Assembly (NCBI RefSeq): GCF_902506505.1
Contig: NZ_LR733406.1
Span: forward strand, 1,574,525 to 1,638,524
Direction of reading: 5' to 3'
From: Pseudomonas sp. 8AS
Lineage (GTDB): Bacteria; Pseudomonadota; Gammaproteobacteria; Pseudomonadales; Pseudomonadaceae
DNA length: 64,000 nt
Every line of letters begins with the position of its first letter. The first letter of the stretch is position 1. A program made the translations under genes and the position numbers. The notes below the pieces were generated by a model. The model saw nothing but the letters and a program-made list of their open reading frames with translations. It was not told the DNA's origin and did not search any database. This document shows, piece after piece, positions 32,333-41,581 of the stretch.

Positions 32333-34609
32333 CTAGCGGCTGCGTTGTGCCAGCACATCGTCCAGCGCCGCCGGCTCCCGGGCGCCGAACAGCACGCCGT
32401 AGATCACCTGCCAGGCCATGGCCAGGGCGCCGATGATGAACACCACGTCGCCGAAGGTGCGCACCCAGCGCAGCGTCTGCATCAGGTCCTGCTGCATGAA
32501 GGCCTCGCTGCGGGCGTACCACAGGCCCTGGCTGGCGCTGGCGTGGAACTGCATGATGGCAATCGGCAGCAGGCTGGTGGCGATCATCAGCACCAGGCCG
32601 CCGTTGAGCCACCAGAAGGCGGTCTTCATCAGGCTCTCGTTGAACTGCAGCTGCGGGCGGATGTAGCGCAGCACCAGCAGGGTGAAGCCCAGGGCGAGGA
32701 AGCCGTAGACCCCGAACAGTGCAGCATGCGCATGTACCGGCGTGGTGTTGAGGCCCTGCACGTAGTACAGCGAGATCGGCGGGTTGATCATGAAGCCGAA
32801 CACCCCGGCGCCGAGCATGTTCCAGAAGGCCACGGCGACGAAGCACATCAGCGGCCACTTGACCCGTTCCATCCACAGCGCGCGGCTCTTCAGCCGCCAG
32901 TTCTCCCAGGCCTCGTAGCCGAGCACGATCAGCGGCACCACTTCCAGGGCGCTGAAGGTGGCGCCGACCGCCATCACCGGGGTGGTGGTGCCGGCGAAGT
33001 ACAGGTGGTGGAAGGTGCCAGGTACGCCGCCGAGCATGAACAGCGAGGCCGAAGCCAGGCTGGCGGTGGTGGCCATGCGCTTGGACACCAGGCCCATGCT
33101 GGAGAAGATGAAGGCCAGCGCGGTGGTGGCGAAGACCTCGAAGAAGCCTTCCACCCACAGGTGCACCACCCACCAGCGCCAGTACTCCATCACCGACAGG
33201 TGGGTGCGCTCGCCGTAGGCGAAGCCGGCGCCGTAGAACAGGCCGATGGCGATCACCGAGGCCGACAGCAGGGCCAGCAGGTTCTTGTCACCGGGCTGGC
33301 GGAAGGCCGGCAGGATGCCGCGCAGCATCAGCAGCAGCCAGAAGGCCACGCCGCTGAACTTGCCGATCTGCCACAGGCGACCGAGGTCGACGTATTCGTA
33401 GCCCTGGTGGCCGAGCCAGAAGTTCCATTCCGGCGGCATGATCTGGGCGATGGCCAGGTAGTTGCCGACGAAGGAGCCGACCACCACCACGACCAGGGCC
33501 CAGAACAGCACATCGACGCCGAGTTTCTGGAATTTCGGGTCCTTGCCGCCGTTGATGATCGGCGCGAGGAACAGCCCGGCGGCGAGGAAGCCGGTGGCGA
33601 TCCAGAACAGCGCGCTCTGGATATGCCAGGTGCGCATCAGCGAGTAGGGGAACCACTGCGACAGCGGGATGCCGTAGAAGTCCTGGCCCTCCACGGTGTA
33701 GTGCGCGGTGACGCCACCGATCATCACCTGGAAGCCGAACAGCGCGACGACCAGGAACAGGTACTTGCCTAGCGCCTTCTGCGACGGGGTCAGCGCCACC
33801 AGGCTCAGTGGATCGTGCAGCGGCGCGGCGGGTTCGTCCTCTTCGTGGTCGCGCAGGAAGGCCCAGGCCCAGACCAGGAAGCCGATCCCGGCGATCAGCA
33901 GGATCACGCTGACGATCGACCACATCAGGTTTTCCGCGGTCGGCTTGTTGTCGATCAGCGGTTCGTGCGGCCAGTTGTTGGTGTAGGTGGCTTCATGCCC
34001 GGGCCGCTCGGTGGCGGCCACCCAGGCGGTCCAGAAGAAGAAGCGGGTCAGCTGCTCGCGCCGCGCCGCATCGGGCAGGGTGCCTTCCTTCATGGCGAAG
34101 CTCTTGCGGCTGCCCTGCAGGGCCGGGTCGCTGCCGAACAGCGCGTCGTAGTAGGCGGCGGTCTGCTGCATGGCGGCCAGGCGGCGCGGGCTCAGCACCA
34201 GCACGCCGTCGGCCACCTGGTTGCCGCGGTACTCGCGCTTGAGCTGCTGGCGCAGCAGGGCCTGATGGTCTTCGTCCACCTCGGCATAGGGCCGCTGGAA
34301 GCCGTCCTGGGCGGCCAGGTCGAGCCAGGCCGTCAGTTCGCGGTGCAGCCAGTCGGCAGTCCAGTCCGGCGCCTGGTAGGCACCATGGCCCCAGATCGAA
34401 CCCAGCTGCATGCCGCCGACGCTCTGCCAGGCGGTCTGCCCGTCGAGAATCTGTTCGCCGGTGAACAGCAGGGTGCCATCGGCGCTCTGCACCTGGCTGG
34501 GGATGGGCGGAGCCTGGCGGTAGACCTCGCGGCCGAACCAGCCGAGCAGGCAGAAGGTGATGCCGAGTACGCCGATCAGCAGCCACCAGAGTTTGCGGTA
34601 CTCACCCAT
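32333..34609 (-). CDS. norB: Quinol-dependent nitric oxide reductase (qNor), single subunit
   Basis: This 758-residue inner-membrane enzyme reduces 2 NO to N2O with quinol electrons. The extra N-terminal extension (about 1-220, with two helices flanking a periplasmic domain) marks qNor rather than NorB of NorCB. Heme and FeB ligands are visible: His329 (MRTWHIQ), His483 (VVHLWVEGFFE with Glu487 and Glu491), His534-His535 (FHHLY), His626 and His628 (VHAHAALFG). The ATG at 34609 has GAGG upstream and overlaps the ytfE/norA gene by 8 bases. No norC is present. Confidence 0.96.
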   Translation of the reverse strand: MGEYRKLWWLLIGVLGITFCLLGWFGREVYRQAPPIPSQVQSADGTLLFTGEQILDGQTAWQSVGGMQLGSIWGHGAYQAPDWTADWLHRELTAWLDLAAQDGFQRPYAEVDEDHQALLRQQLKREYRGNQVADGVLVLSPRRLAAMQQTAAYYDALFGSDPALQGSRKSFAMKEGTLPDAARREQLTRFFFWTAWVAATERPGHEATYTNNWPHEPLIDNKPTAENLMWSIVSVILLIAGIGFLVWAWAFLRDHEEDEPAAPLHDPLSLVALTPSQKALGKYLFLVVALFGFQVMIGGVTAHYTVEGQDFYGIPLSQWFPYSLMRTWHIQSALFWIATGFLAAGLFLAPIINGGKDPKFQKLGVDVLFWALVVVVVGSFVGNYLAIAQIMPPEWNFWLGHQGYEYVDLGRLWQIGKFSGVAFWLLLMLRGILPAFRQPGDKNLLALLSASVIAIGLFYGAGFAYGERTHLSVMEYWRWWVVHLWVEGFFEVFATTALAFIFSSMGLVSKRMATTASLASASLFMLGGVPGTFHHLYFAGTTTPVMAVGATFSALEVVPLIVLGYEAWENWRLKSRALWMERVKWPLMCFVAVAFWNMLGAGVFGFMINPPISLYYVQGLNTTPVHAHAALFGVYGFLALGFTLLVLRYIRPQLQFNESLMKTAFWWLNGGLVLMIATSLLPIAIMQFHASASQGLWYARSEAFMQQDLMQTLRWVRTFGDVVFIIGALAMAWQVIYGVLFGAREPAALDDVLAQRSR

Positions 34610-35285
34610 TTTGGGCCTCCTCGCCGAGGGCACGGGGGAACAGCAGGTTGTTTTCCAGGTGGATGTGCTGCATCAGGTCGATGCGCAGCTCGTCGAGCCC
34701 GCGGTACAGCGCGCGCCAGGTGTTGCAGGCGGCGGCCGGCGGCTGCATGTCGTCGGTCAGTTCGATCAGCTGCTCGAGCGCGTCGCCGTGCTGTTCGTGC
34801 TCGTAGCGCATCACCGAGATCGGCCCGCCGGCCATCACGCCGCCGCCGCGGTTGATCATCGGGAAGAGGATCTGCTCCTCCTTCTGCATGTGGCTTTCCA
34901 GCTCCTGCTGCATGGCGATCAGCAGGTCGGTGAGGCCGCGCGGGCATTCCGCGCGGCTGCCGTGGACCTGCTCGACCCGTGCCGCCAGGCGGATCAGCTC
35001 CGGCAGTTGCTGGCGATGGACCTCGTGGTAGCGCTGCAGCAGATGTTCGATCAGGCGTTCGGCCGAGGCCTTGCGCCAGTCCGCTTCCAGCGCGTCGTCC
35101 GGGTTGAGGGCGAGCAGGCGTTCCTGCACCGCCAGGGCGTCGATGCCGCGCTCCAGCGCCGCCTGGCGCAGGGACTTCTGCCCGCCGCAGCAGAAGTCCA
35201 GGTGGAAGGCGTGGAATACCCGGGTGGCGCCGGGGATGTTGCATGCCAGATTGCCGAGGGTGTGATCGAGCAGTTGAGTGGCCAT
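34602..35285 (-). CDS. ytfE: Di-iron Fe-S cluster repair protein (YtfE/ScdA/NorA)
   Basis: This 227-residue cytosolic hemerythrin-like protein protects or repairs iron-sulfur clusters under NO. An N-terminal ScdA domain carries the CCGG motif (FHLDFCCGGQKSL) and the C-terminal hemerythrin domain supplies di-iron ligands (QRYHEVHRQQ; LESHMQKEEQILFPMI; MRYEHEQHGDAL; HIHLENNLLFP). It is the first gene of an operon with norB, divergent from norR, the same norA-norB layout known from Ralstonia. A sigma-54 promoter lies about 40 bases upstream. Confidence 0.94.
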   Translation of the reverse strand: MATQLLDHTLGNLACNIPGATRVFHAFHLDFCCGGQKSLRQAALERGIDALAVQERLLALNPDDALEADWRKASAERLIEHLLQRYHEVHRQQLPELIRLAARVEQVHGSRAECPRGLTDLLIAMQQELESHMQKEEQILFPMINRGGGVMAGGPISVMRYEHEQHGDALEQLIELTDDMQPPAAACNTWRALYRGLDELRIDLMQHIHLENNLLFPRALGEEAQNG

Positions 35286-35323
35286 GGAGGTCTCCGTATC
35301 AGGCTAAGTCTCGAATGCTCTAT

Positions 35324-35339
35324 CGCAAGCACCGTGCCG
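35324..35339 (-). promoter_or_regulatory. Sigma-54 promoter of the ytfE-norB operon
   Basis: Read on the minus strand the bases are CGGCACGGTGCTTGCG, matching GGCAC-N5-TTGC with the invariant GG and GC ten bases apart. It is about 40 bases before the ytfE start and fits NorR, a sigma-54 activator encoded next door. Confidence 0.8.
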
Positions 35340-35348
35340 GGTTCGGAC

Positions 35349-35362
35349 TTGACGGAAATCAA
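35349..35362 (+). promoter_or_regulatory. Anr/Dnr box upstream of norR
   Basis: TTGACGGAAATCAA fits the Anr/Dnr consensus TTGAT-N4-ATCAA with one change. A TAATCT -10 at 35385-35390 stands exactly where a class II promoter centred at -41.5 would need it, so norR expression is probably oxygen- or NO-controlled. Confidence 0.7.
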
Positions 35363-35422
35363 GGGCTTGCGCCCCGGTGAGGTCTAATCTACCCGGGAAT
35401 TTCAAGGTGCCAGGTACCCGAA

Positions 35423-36952
<1,530 letters not shown>

Positions 36953-36969
36953 ACCATGAGGAAACCGCA

Positions 36970-37437
36970 ATGCTGACCCATCTCGATGCCCAGGGGCGCG
37001 CCACCATGGTCGACGTCACCGACAAGCCGCCGACCACCCGCGAGGCCGTGGCCGAAGCCCGGGTGCGCATGCTGCCCGCCACCCTGCAGATGATCGTGGC
37101 CGGCGGCCACCCCAAGGGCGACGTGTTCGCCGTGGCGCGCATCGCCGGCATCCAGGCGGCGAAGAAAACCTCGGACCTGATCCCGCTGTGCCATCCGTTA
37201 ATGCTCACCAGCGTCAAGGTCGAGCTGGAACCTTGCGGCGAGGACGGTGTGCGCATCCAGGCGCGCTGCAAGCTGGCCGGGCAGACCGGGGTGGAGATGG
37301 AGGCACTGACCGCCGCCAGCGTCGCCGCGCTGACCCTCTACGACATGTGCAAGGCGGTGGACCGCGGCATGCTCATCGAATCGGTGCGCCTGCTGCAGAA
37401 GAGCGGCGGGGCGTCCGGAGATTTCCGCGCCCCTTGA
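36970..37437 (+). CDS. moaC: Cyclic pyranopterin monophosphate synthase MoaC
   Basis: MoaC makes cyclic pyranopterin monophosphate in molybdenum-cofactor synthesis. The 155-residue product carries the family motifs [60 protein letters not shown] and [15 protein letters not shown] precedes the ATG at 36970. It is preceded by norR and followed by moaD after 151 bases that hold a candidate Anr/Dnr box. Confidence 0.96.
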   Translation: MLTHLDAQGRATMVDVTDKPPTTREAVAEARVRMLPATLQMIVAGGHPKGDVFAVARIAGIQAAKKTSDLIPLCHPLMLTSVKVELEPCGEDGVRIQARCKLAGQTGVEMEALTAASVAALTLYDMCKAVDRGMLIESVRLLQKSGGASGDFRAP

Positions 37438-37447
37438 GTCTGGTCAA
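37434..37447 (+). promoter_or_regulatory. Weak Anr/Dnr box at the end of moaC
   Basis: TTGAGTCTGGTCAA keeps the TTGA-N6-TCAA core and overlaps the moaC stop codon. A GATAGC at 37472-37477 could be its -10, about two bases off the ideal place. It would start moaD-moaE separately. Confidence 0.45.
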
Positions 37448-37588
37448 GGCGCCGCGTGCGCAAGCTGTTGGGATAGCCCGGTCGGCGCAACGCGGCCGCG
37501 TCCGGGCGCGCCGAGCGCATTCATTAGCCGAAACAGGCCTCGGGCCGGCGCCGTATGCGCCGGGTTCCGAGCGCAAGGAGAGAGTTCC

Positions 37589-37837
37589 ATGCTGACCATT
37601 CATTACTTCGCCGGCTACCGCGAGCAGCTCGGCCTGGACCGCGAGCAGCTGGCCTGGCAGCCCGCGCTGGCGACCGTCGGCGCGCTGCGCCAGCTGCTGG
37701 TGGAGCGCGGCGGCAACTGGAGCGAGTTGGCCGCGCGCAACCTGATGTGCGCGCGCAACCAGGAGCTGTGCAGCCCCGCCGAAGCGCTGGTCGACGGCGA
37801 CGAAGTGGCGTTCTTCCCGCCCGTGACCGGAGGTTGA
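37589..37837 (+). CDS. moaD: Molybdopterin synthase small subunit MoaD
   Basis: MoaD is the ubiquitin-like sulfur carrier that hands sulfur to MoaE for molybdopterin. The 82-residue product ends in the required double glycine (PPVTGG). AAGGAG stands upstream of the ATG. The stop is one base before the start of moaE. Confidence 0.96.
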   Translation: MLTIHYFAGYREQLGLDREQLAWQPALATVGALRQLLVERGGNWSELAARNLMCARNQELCSPAEALVDGDEVAFFPPVTGG

Positions 37838-37838
37838 G

Positions 37839-38288
37839 ATGAGCGTCAGTGTGCAGACCGCACCCTTCGACAGCGGCGCCCTGCTCGATGCCCTGCACGG
37901 GCAGAACCCGGGCGTCGGCGCGCTGGTCAGCTTCGTCGGCCATGTGCGCGACTTCAATGCCGGCCAGGACGTGCACGGGCTGTTTCTCGAACACTACCCG
38001 GGCATGACCGAGAAGGCCCTGGCCGCCATCGAGGCCGAGGCCTGCCAGCGCTGGCCGCTGCTGGCGGTGAGCATCGTGCACCGGGTCGGCGAGCTGGCGC
38101 CGAGCGCGCCGATCGTCTTCGTCGGCGTGGCCAGCGCCCATCGCCAGGCGGCCTTCGACGCCTGCGCCTTCATCATGGACTACCTGAAGACCCGCGCGCC
38201 GTTCTGGAAGAAGGAACTCGGCGACCAGGGCAGCCAGTGGGTGGCCGCCCGTGACAGCGACCAGCAGGCCGCGCAGCGCTGGGTATAG
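37839..38288 (+). CDS. moaE: Molybdopterin synthase large subunit MoaE
   Basis: MoaE converts cyclic pyranopterin monophosphate to molybdopterin with MoaD. The 149-residue protein shows GALVSFVGHVRDFNAG, LEHYPGMTEKALAAIEAEA, VHRVGELAPSAPIVFVGVAS, HRQAAFDACAFIMDYLKTRA and PFWKKE, with the catalytic lysine region at KTRAPFWKKE. It ends seven bases before the convergent DUF3079 gene. Confidence 0.96.
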   Translation: MSVSVQTAPFDSGALLDALHGQNPGVGALVSFVGHVRDFNAGQDVHGLFLEHYPGMTEKALAAIEAEACQRWPLLAVSIVHRVGELAPSAPIVFVGVASAHRQAAFDACAFIMDYLKTRAPFWKKELGDQGSQWVAARDSDQQAAQRWV

Positions 38289-38294
38289 TGCGGC

Positions 38295-38507
38295 TCAGTC
38301 CGCCTGGTCTGCGGCGCCGGCCGGCTCGGCCGGCGGCTCGATGCCCCAGTCGCCGAACAGGTACCAGTCCTCGCCGAGCATCTCCAGCGGGTGCATGGTG
38401 CGGTCGGCGCCATTGCCGCAGGCCAGCGAGCCGCTCGGGCAATAGCGGTCGCAGCCCCAGCAGATGCGCTCGGGGTGCTTGGGCTGCAGGGGGAATTTCT
38501 TGCTCAT
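38295..38507 (-). CDS. DUF3079-type four-cysteine small protein (70 aa)
   Basis: The product starts MSKKFPLQPKHPERICWGCD and has Cys16, Cys19, Cys23 and Cys30, a likely zinc or iron-sulfur site, followed by the conserved-looking TMHPLEMLGEDW. The acidic, Ala/Pro-rich tail is poorly conserved in appearance. It is set against the direction of the Moco genes, converging on moaE and sharing its upstream region with moaB. A candidate Anr/Dnr box sits 65 bases upstream. Function unknown. Confidence 0.82.
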   Translation of the reverse strand: MSKKFPLQPKHPERICWGCDRYCPSGSLACGNGADRTMHPLEMLGEDWYLFGDWGIEPPAEPAGAADQAD

Positions 38508-38571
38508 GGCGCCACCTGGATCGGGCTCTAGGCCGTTGTCGCCAGGCTAGTCGCGCCGGATCGCGGCAGCC

Positions 38572-38585
38572 TTGATCCTGGTCAA
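38572..38585 (-). promoter_or_regulatory. Anr/Dnr box serving the DUF3079 gene
   Basis: TTGATCCTGGTCAA is a good match (TTGAT-N4-GTCAA). On the minus strand a TAGCCT (38549-38544) lies where the -10 should be if the box is centred at -41.5. Confidence 0.6.
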
Positions 38586-38595
38586 GGGCCGGGCA

Positions 38596-38609
38596 TTGAT
38601 CCCGGTCAA
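38596..38609 (+). promoter_or_regulatory. Anr/Dnr box serving moaB-moeA
   Basis: TTGATCCCGGTCAA is a second box 24 bases from the first. A TGATAC at 38632-38637 fits as its -10, and moaB starts at 38710. Confidence 0.65.
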
Positions 38610-38709
38610 GGGCACGGCGTGCTACCCCGGGTGATACCTCCAACGGGGAATGGGCGCCGGTCAGGTGGGGGCGCAGGCTGCGCGCAGATATCTTGCGGAG
38701 ATTTGCAGC

Positions 38710-39264
38710 ATGGCCCACTTGTCCAGCGTCGAATTCCAGTCACTGCGCATCGCAGTGCTCACCGTCAGCGACACGCGCAACGTGCTCACCGACAGCTCCG
38801 GGCAGACCCTGATCGATGGCCTGGAGGCGGCCGGGCATGCGCTGTACGAGCGCGCCATCGTCCCCGACGACATCTGGCAGATCCGCGCGCGCCTGTGCGC
38901 CTGGGTCGCCGACCCGCTGGTGCAGGCGGTGCTGATCACCGGCGGCACCGGCTTCACCGCGCGGGACAACACGCCGCAGGCGGTGGCGCCGCTGCTGGAC
39001 AAGCAGGTCGACGGCTTCGGCGAGCTGTTCCGCCAGGTGTCCCTGGCGGAGATCGGCACCTCCACCGTGCAGTCGCGCGCCCTGGCCGGCATCAGCAACG
39101 GCACCCTGGTGTGCTGCATGCCCGGCTCGCCGGGCGCCTGCCGCACCGCCTGGAGCAAGATCCTGGTCGAACAGCTGGACAGCCGCACCCGCCCGTGCAA
39201 CTTCGTGCCGCACCTCAAGCAGCTGCCGGAGCAACCGGTGGCGGCCTGCGGAGCCCGCTCGTGA
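38710..39264 (+). CDS. moaB: Molybdenum-cofactor protein MoaB
   Basis: This 184-residue MogA/MoaB-type protein is related to molybdopterin adenylyltransferases. It has IAVLTVSDTRNVLTDSSGQT, LITGGTGFTARDNTPQAVAP and the late MPGSPGACRTAWSKILVEQL. The ATG at 38710 has GCGGAG upstream. Its TGA lies within the GTGA that starts moeA, so the two are coupled. In P. aeruginosa the equivalent gene is called moaB1, from memory. Confidence 0.94.
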   Translation: MAHLSSVEFQSLRIAVLTVSDTRNVLTDSSGQTLIDGLEAAGHALYERAIVPDDIWQIRARLCAWVADPLVQAVLITGGTGFTARDNTPQAVAPLLDKQVDGFGELFRQVSLAEIGTSTVQSRALAGISNGTLVCCMPGSPGACRTAWSKILVEQLDSRTRPCNFVPHLKQLPEQPVAACGARS

Positions 39265-40499
39265 GCGCCTGTGGCTGCGATGGCCACGGCCATGCGCTGC
39301 GCCCGGTCGACCAGGCGATCGCCGAACTGCTGCAGCGCGTACCGCCGGCCCCGCTGGCCGAGTGGGTGGCGCTGAGCGAGGCCGGCGGCCGCGTGCTGGC
39401 CGAGCCGGTGCATGCGCTGTGGCCGATGCCGGCCTGGGACAACAGCGCCATGGACGGCTACGCCCTGTGCGCCGCGGACCTGCCGGCCGCGGGCGGCTGG
39501 CTGCCGCTGGCCGGGCGCATCGCCGCCGGCGACGCGGCCCTGGAGCCGCTGCCGGGCGGGCATGCGGTGCGCATCTTCACCGGCGCGCCGCTGCCGCCGG
39601 GGGCCGACAGCGTGGTGGCGCAGGAGCAGGCGCGCGAGGAGGGCGACGCGGTGCACCTGCCGCCGGTGCTGGCCGGCGCCCATGTGCGCCGGCGCGGCGA
39701 GGAGTTCGACGCCGGCAGCTGCGTGCTCGATGCCGGCGTGCGCCTGCGTCCGCAGGAGCTGGGCCTGCTGGCCAGCCTGGGCATCGCCGAGGTGGCCGTG
39801 CACCGGCGCCTGCGCGTCGGCCTGCTGAGCAGCGGCAACGAGCTGCGCGAACCGGGCGAGCCGCTGCAGCCCGGGCAGATCTACAACGCCAACCGCTACA
39901 GCATCGGCGGCGTGCTGCGCAGCCTGGGCTGCGAGGTGGACGACTGCGCGATCCTGGTCGACGAGCTGGCGGCCAGCCGCGACGCCCTGAGCCTGGCCGC
40001 CTCGGAGTGGGATGTGCTGATCACCTCCGGCGGCGTCTCGGTGGGCGAGGAAGACCACCTCAAGCAGGCCGTGCGCGAGCTGGGCGAGCTGCACCTGTGG
40101 CGCCTGGCGATCCAGCCGGGCAAGCCGCTGGCCTTCGGTCACGTCTGCGGCACGCCGTGGATCGGCCTGCCGGGCAACCCGGCGGCGGCGCTGATCACCG
40201 CCCTGGTGGTGGCGCGGCCGTTCCTCCTGCGCGCCCAGGGTTGCCGCGAGGTGCTGCCGCAGCCGCTGCAGGTCCCCGCCGGCTTCGCCTGGAACAAGCG
40301 CAACGCGCGCCGTCAGTACCTGCGTGCGCGCCTGCAGATGGTCGACGGCCAGTTATGCGCGGTGGCGCATCCCAAGCAGGGCTCGGCCATGCTCACCGCC
40401 GCCTGCTGGGCCGACGGCCTGGCCATCGTCGACTGCGAGCGGACCCTGGTGGCCGGCGAGCCGGTCGACTTCCTGCCGTTCAGCGCGCTGCTCGACTGA
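39261..40499 (+). CDS. moeA: Molybdopterin molybdotransferase MoeA
   Basis: MoeA inserts molybdate into adenylated molybdopterin. The 412-residue product shows the MoeA domains: PMPAWDNSAMDGYALCAADL, the molybdate-site region ITSGGVSVGEEDHLKQAVRE, and KPLAFGHVCGTPWIGLPGNP. The start is GTG at 39261, overlapping the moaB stop as GTGA. No ATG gives a full N-terminus. A cysteine/histidine-rich start (SACGCDGHGHA) is somewhat unusual and could bind a metal. Confidence 0.95.
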   Translation: MSACGCDGHGHALRPVDQAIAELLQRVPPAPLAEWVALSEAGGRVLAEPVHALWPMPAWDNSAMDGYALCAADLPAAGGWLPLAGRIAAGDAALEPLPGGHAVRIFTGAPLPPGADSVVAQEQAREEGDAVHLPPVLAGAHVRRRGEEFDAGSCVLDAGVRLRPQELGLLASLGIAEVAVHRRLRVGLLSSGNELREPGEPLQPGQIYNANRYSIGGVLRSLGCEVDDCAILVDELAASRDALSLAASEWDVLITSGGVSVGEEDHLKQAVRELGELHLWRLAIQPGKPLAFGHVCGTPWIGLPGNPAAALITALVVARPFLLRAQGCREVLPQPLQVPAGFAWNKRNARRQYLRARLQMVDGQLCAVAHPKQGSAMLTAACWADGLAIVDCERTLVAGEPVDFLPFSALLD

Positions 40500-40505
40500 C
40501 ACGGC

Positions 40506-40519
40506 TTGACCATGGTCAA
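40506..40519 (+). promoter_or_regulatory. Anr/Dnr box upstream of ubiU
   Basis: TTGACCATGGTCAA is a perfect palindrome of the TTGA-N6-TCAA type. A TAGAGT at 40541-40546 stands at the right place for a -10 with the box at -41.5; ubiU starts at 40579. Confidence 0.75.
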
Positions 40520-40578
40520 GGCGTGCGCCGGGCAGCGCCCTAGAGTGGCGCCACGCATTCCGAGCAAGGGGTTTTCGC

Positions 40579-41574
40579 ATGCATCTGGTGTGTCCGGCGG
40601 GCAGTCTGCCCGCCCTCAAGGCGGCGCTGCAGCAAGGCGCGGACGCCATCTACGTGGGCTTTCGCGATGACACCAACGCCCGTCACTTCGCCGGCCTCAA
40701 CCTCGACGAGAAGCAGCTGGACGGCGGCCTGCAGCTGATCCGCCAGCGCGGCAAGCAGCTCTATGTGGCGGTCAATACCTACGCCCAGCCGCAGGGCTGG
40801 GCGCGCTGGCAGCGCGCGGTCGACCAGGCCGCCGACCTCGGCGTGGATGCGCTGATCGCCGCCGACCCCGGCGTGCTGGCCTATGCCAGCCGGCGCTACC
40901 CCGACCTCAACCTGCACCTGTCGGTGCAGGGCTCGGCGACCAACGCGGCGGCGCTGGCCTTCTACCAGCAGCGCTACAACATCCGTCGCGCCGTGTTGCC
41001 GCGGGTGCTGTCGCTGGCCCAGGTGCGCCAGGTGGCGGAGCGCAGCACGGTGCCGCTGGAGGTGTTCGCCTTCGGCAGCCTGTGCATCATGGCCGAGGGC
41101 CGCTGCCACCTGTCGTCCTACGTCACCGGCGAGTCGCCGAACCTGTGCGGGGTCTGCTCGCCGGCCAAGGCGGTGCGCTGGCAGGAAGACGCCGAGGGGC
41201 TCAGCTCGCGCCTGGGCGGGGTGCTGATCGACCGCTATGGCCCCGAGGAGTCGGCCGGCTACCCGACCCTGTGCAAGGGCCGCTTTCTGGTCAACGGCCA
41301 ACGCTTCCATGCCCTGGAGGAGCCGACCAGCCTGAACACCCTGGACCTGATCCCGCAGCTGGCCGAGATCGGCATCGCCGCGGTGAAGATCGAGGGCCGC
41401 CAGCGCAGCCCGGCCTATGTCGAGCAGGTCACCCGCGTGTGGCGCGCCGCGCTGGATGCGCATGCCCGCGCGCCGGCCCAGTTCAGCGTGCTGCCGCAGT
41501 GGCGCAGCGCCCTGGACGGGCTCTCCGAAGGCAGCCAGAGCACCCTCGGCGCCTACCATAGATCCTGGCAGTGA
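40579..41574 (+). CDS. ubiU: UbiU, oxygen-independent ubiquinone hydroxylation (U32 family)
   Basis: UbiU with UbiV hydroxylates the ubiquinone ring without oxygen, using prephenate in E. coli. The 331-residue U32 protein has the family's four cysteines for a [4Fe-4S] cluster: LCIMAEGRCHL, NLCGVC and TLCKGRF. It starts MHLVCPAGSLPALKAALQQG. It is eight bases ahead of ubiV in a ubiU-ubiV-ubiT operon, matching the order PA3913-PA3911 from memory. Being part of the nitrate-respiration cluster fits its anaerobic role. Confidence 0.94.
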   Translation: MHLVCPAGSLPALKAALQQGADAIYVGFRDDTNARHFAGLNLDEKQLDGGLQLIRQRGKQLYVAVNTYAQPQGWARWQRAVDQAADLGVDALIAADPGVLAYASRRYPDLNLHLSVQGSATNAAALAFYQQRYNIRRAVLPRVLSLAQVRQVAERSTVPLEVFAFGSLCIMAEGRCHLSSYVTGESPNLCGVCSPAKAVRWQEDAEGLSSRLGGVLIDRYGPEESAGYPTLCKGRFLVNGQRFHALEEPTSLNTLDLIPQLAEIGIAAVKIEGRQRSPAYVEQVTRVWRAALDAHARAPAQFSVLPQWRSALDGLSEGSQSTLGAYHRSWQ

Positions 41575-41581
41575 GGCCGTT

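Noticed and set aside
37448..37588. Molybdenum-cofactor riboswitch before moaD
   Set aside because: The stretch is GC-rich with inverted repeats, but no feature of the Moco RNA motif could be recognised and it is short.
38661..40142. A 493-codon minus-strand frame opposite moaB-moeA
   Set aside because: It is a shadow of the two coupled Moco genes, spanning their junction.
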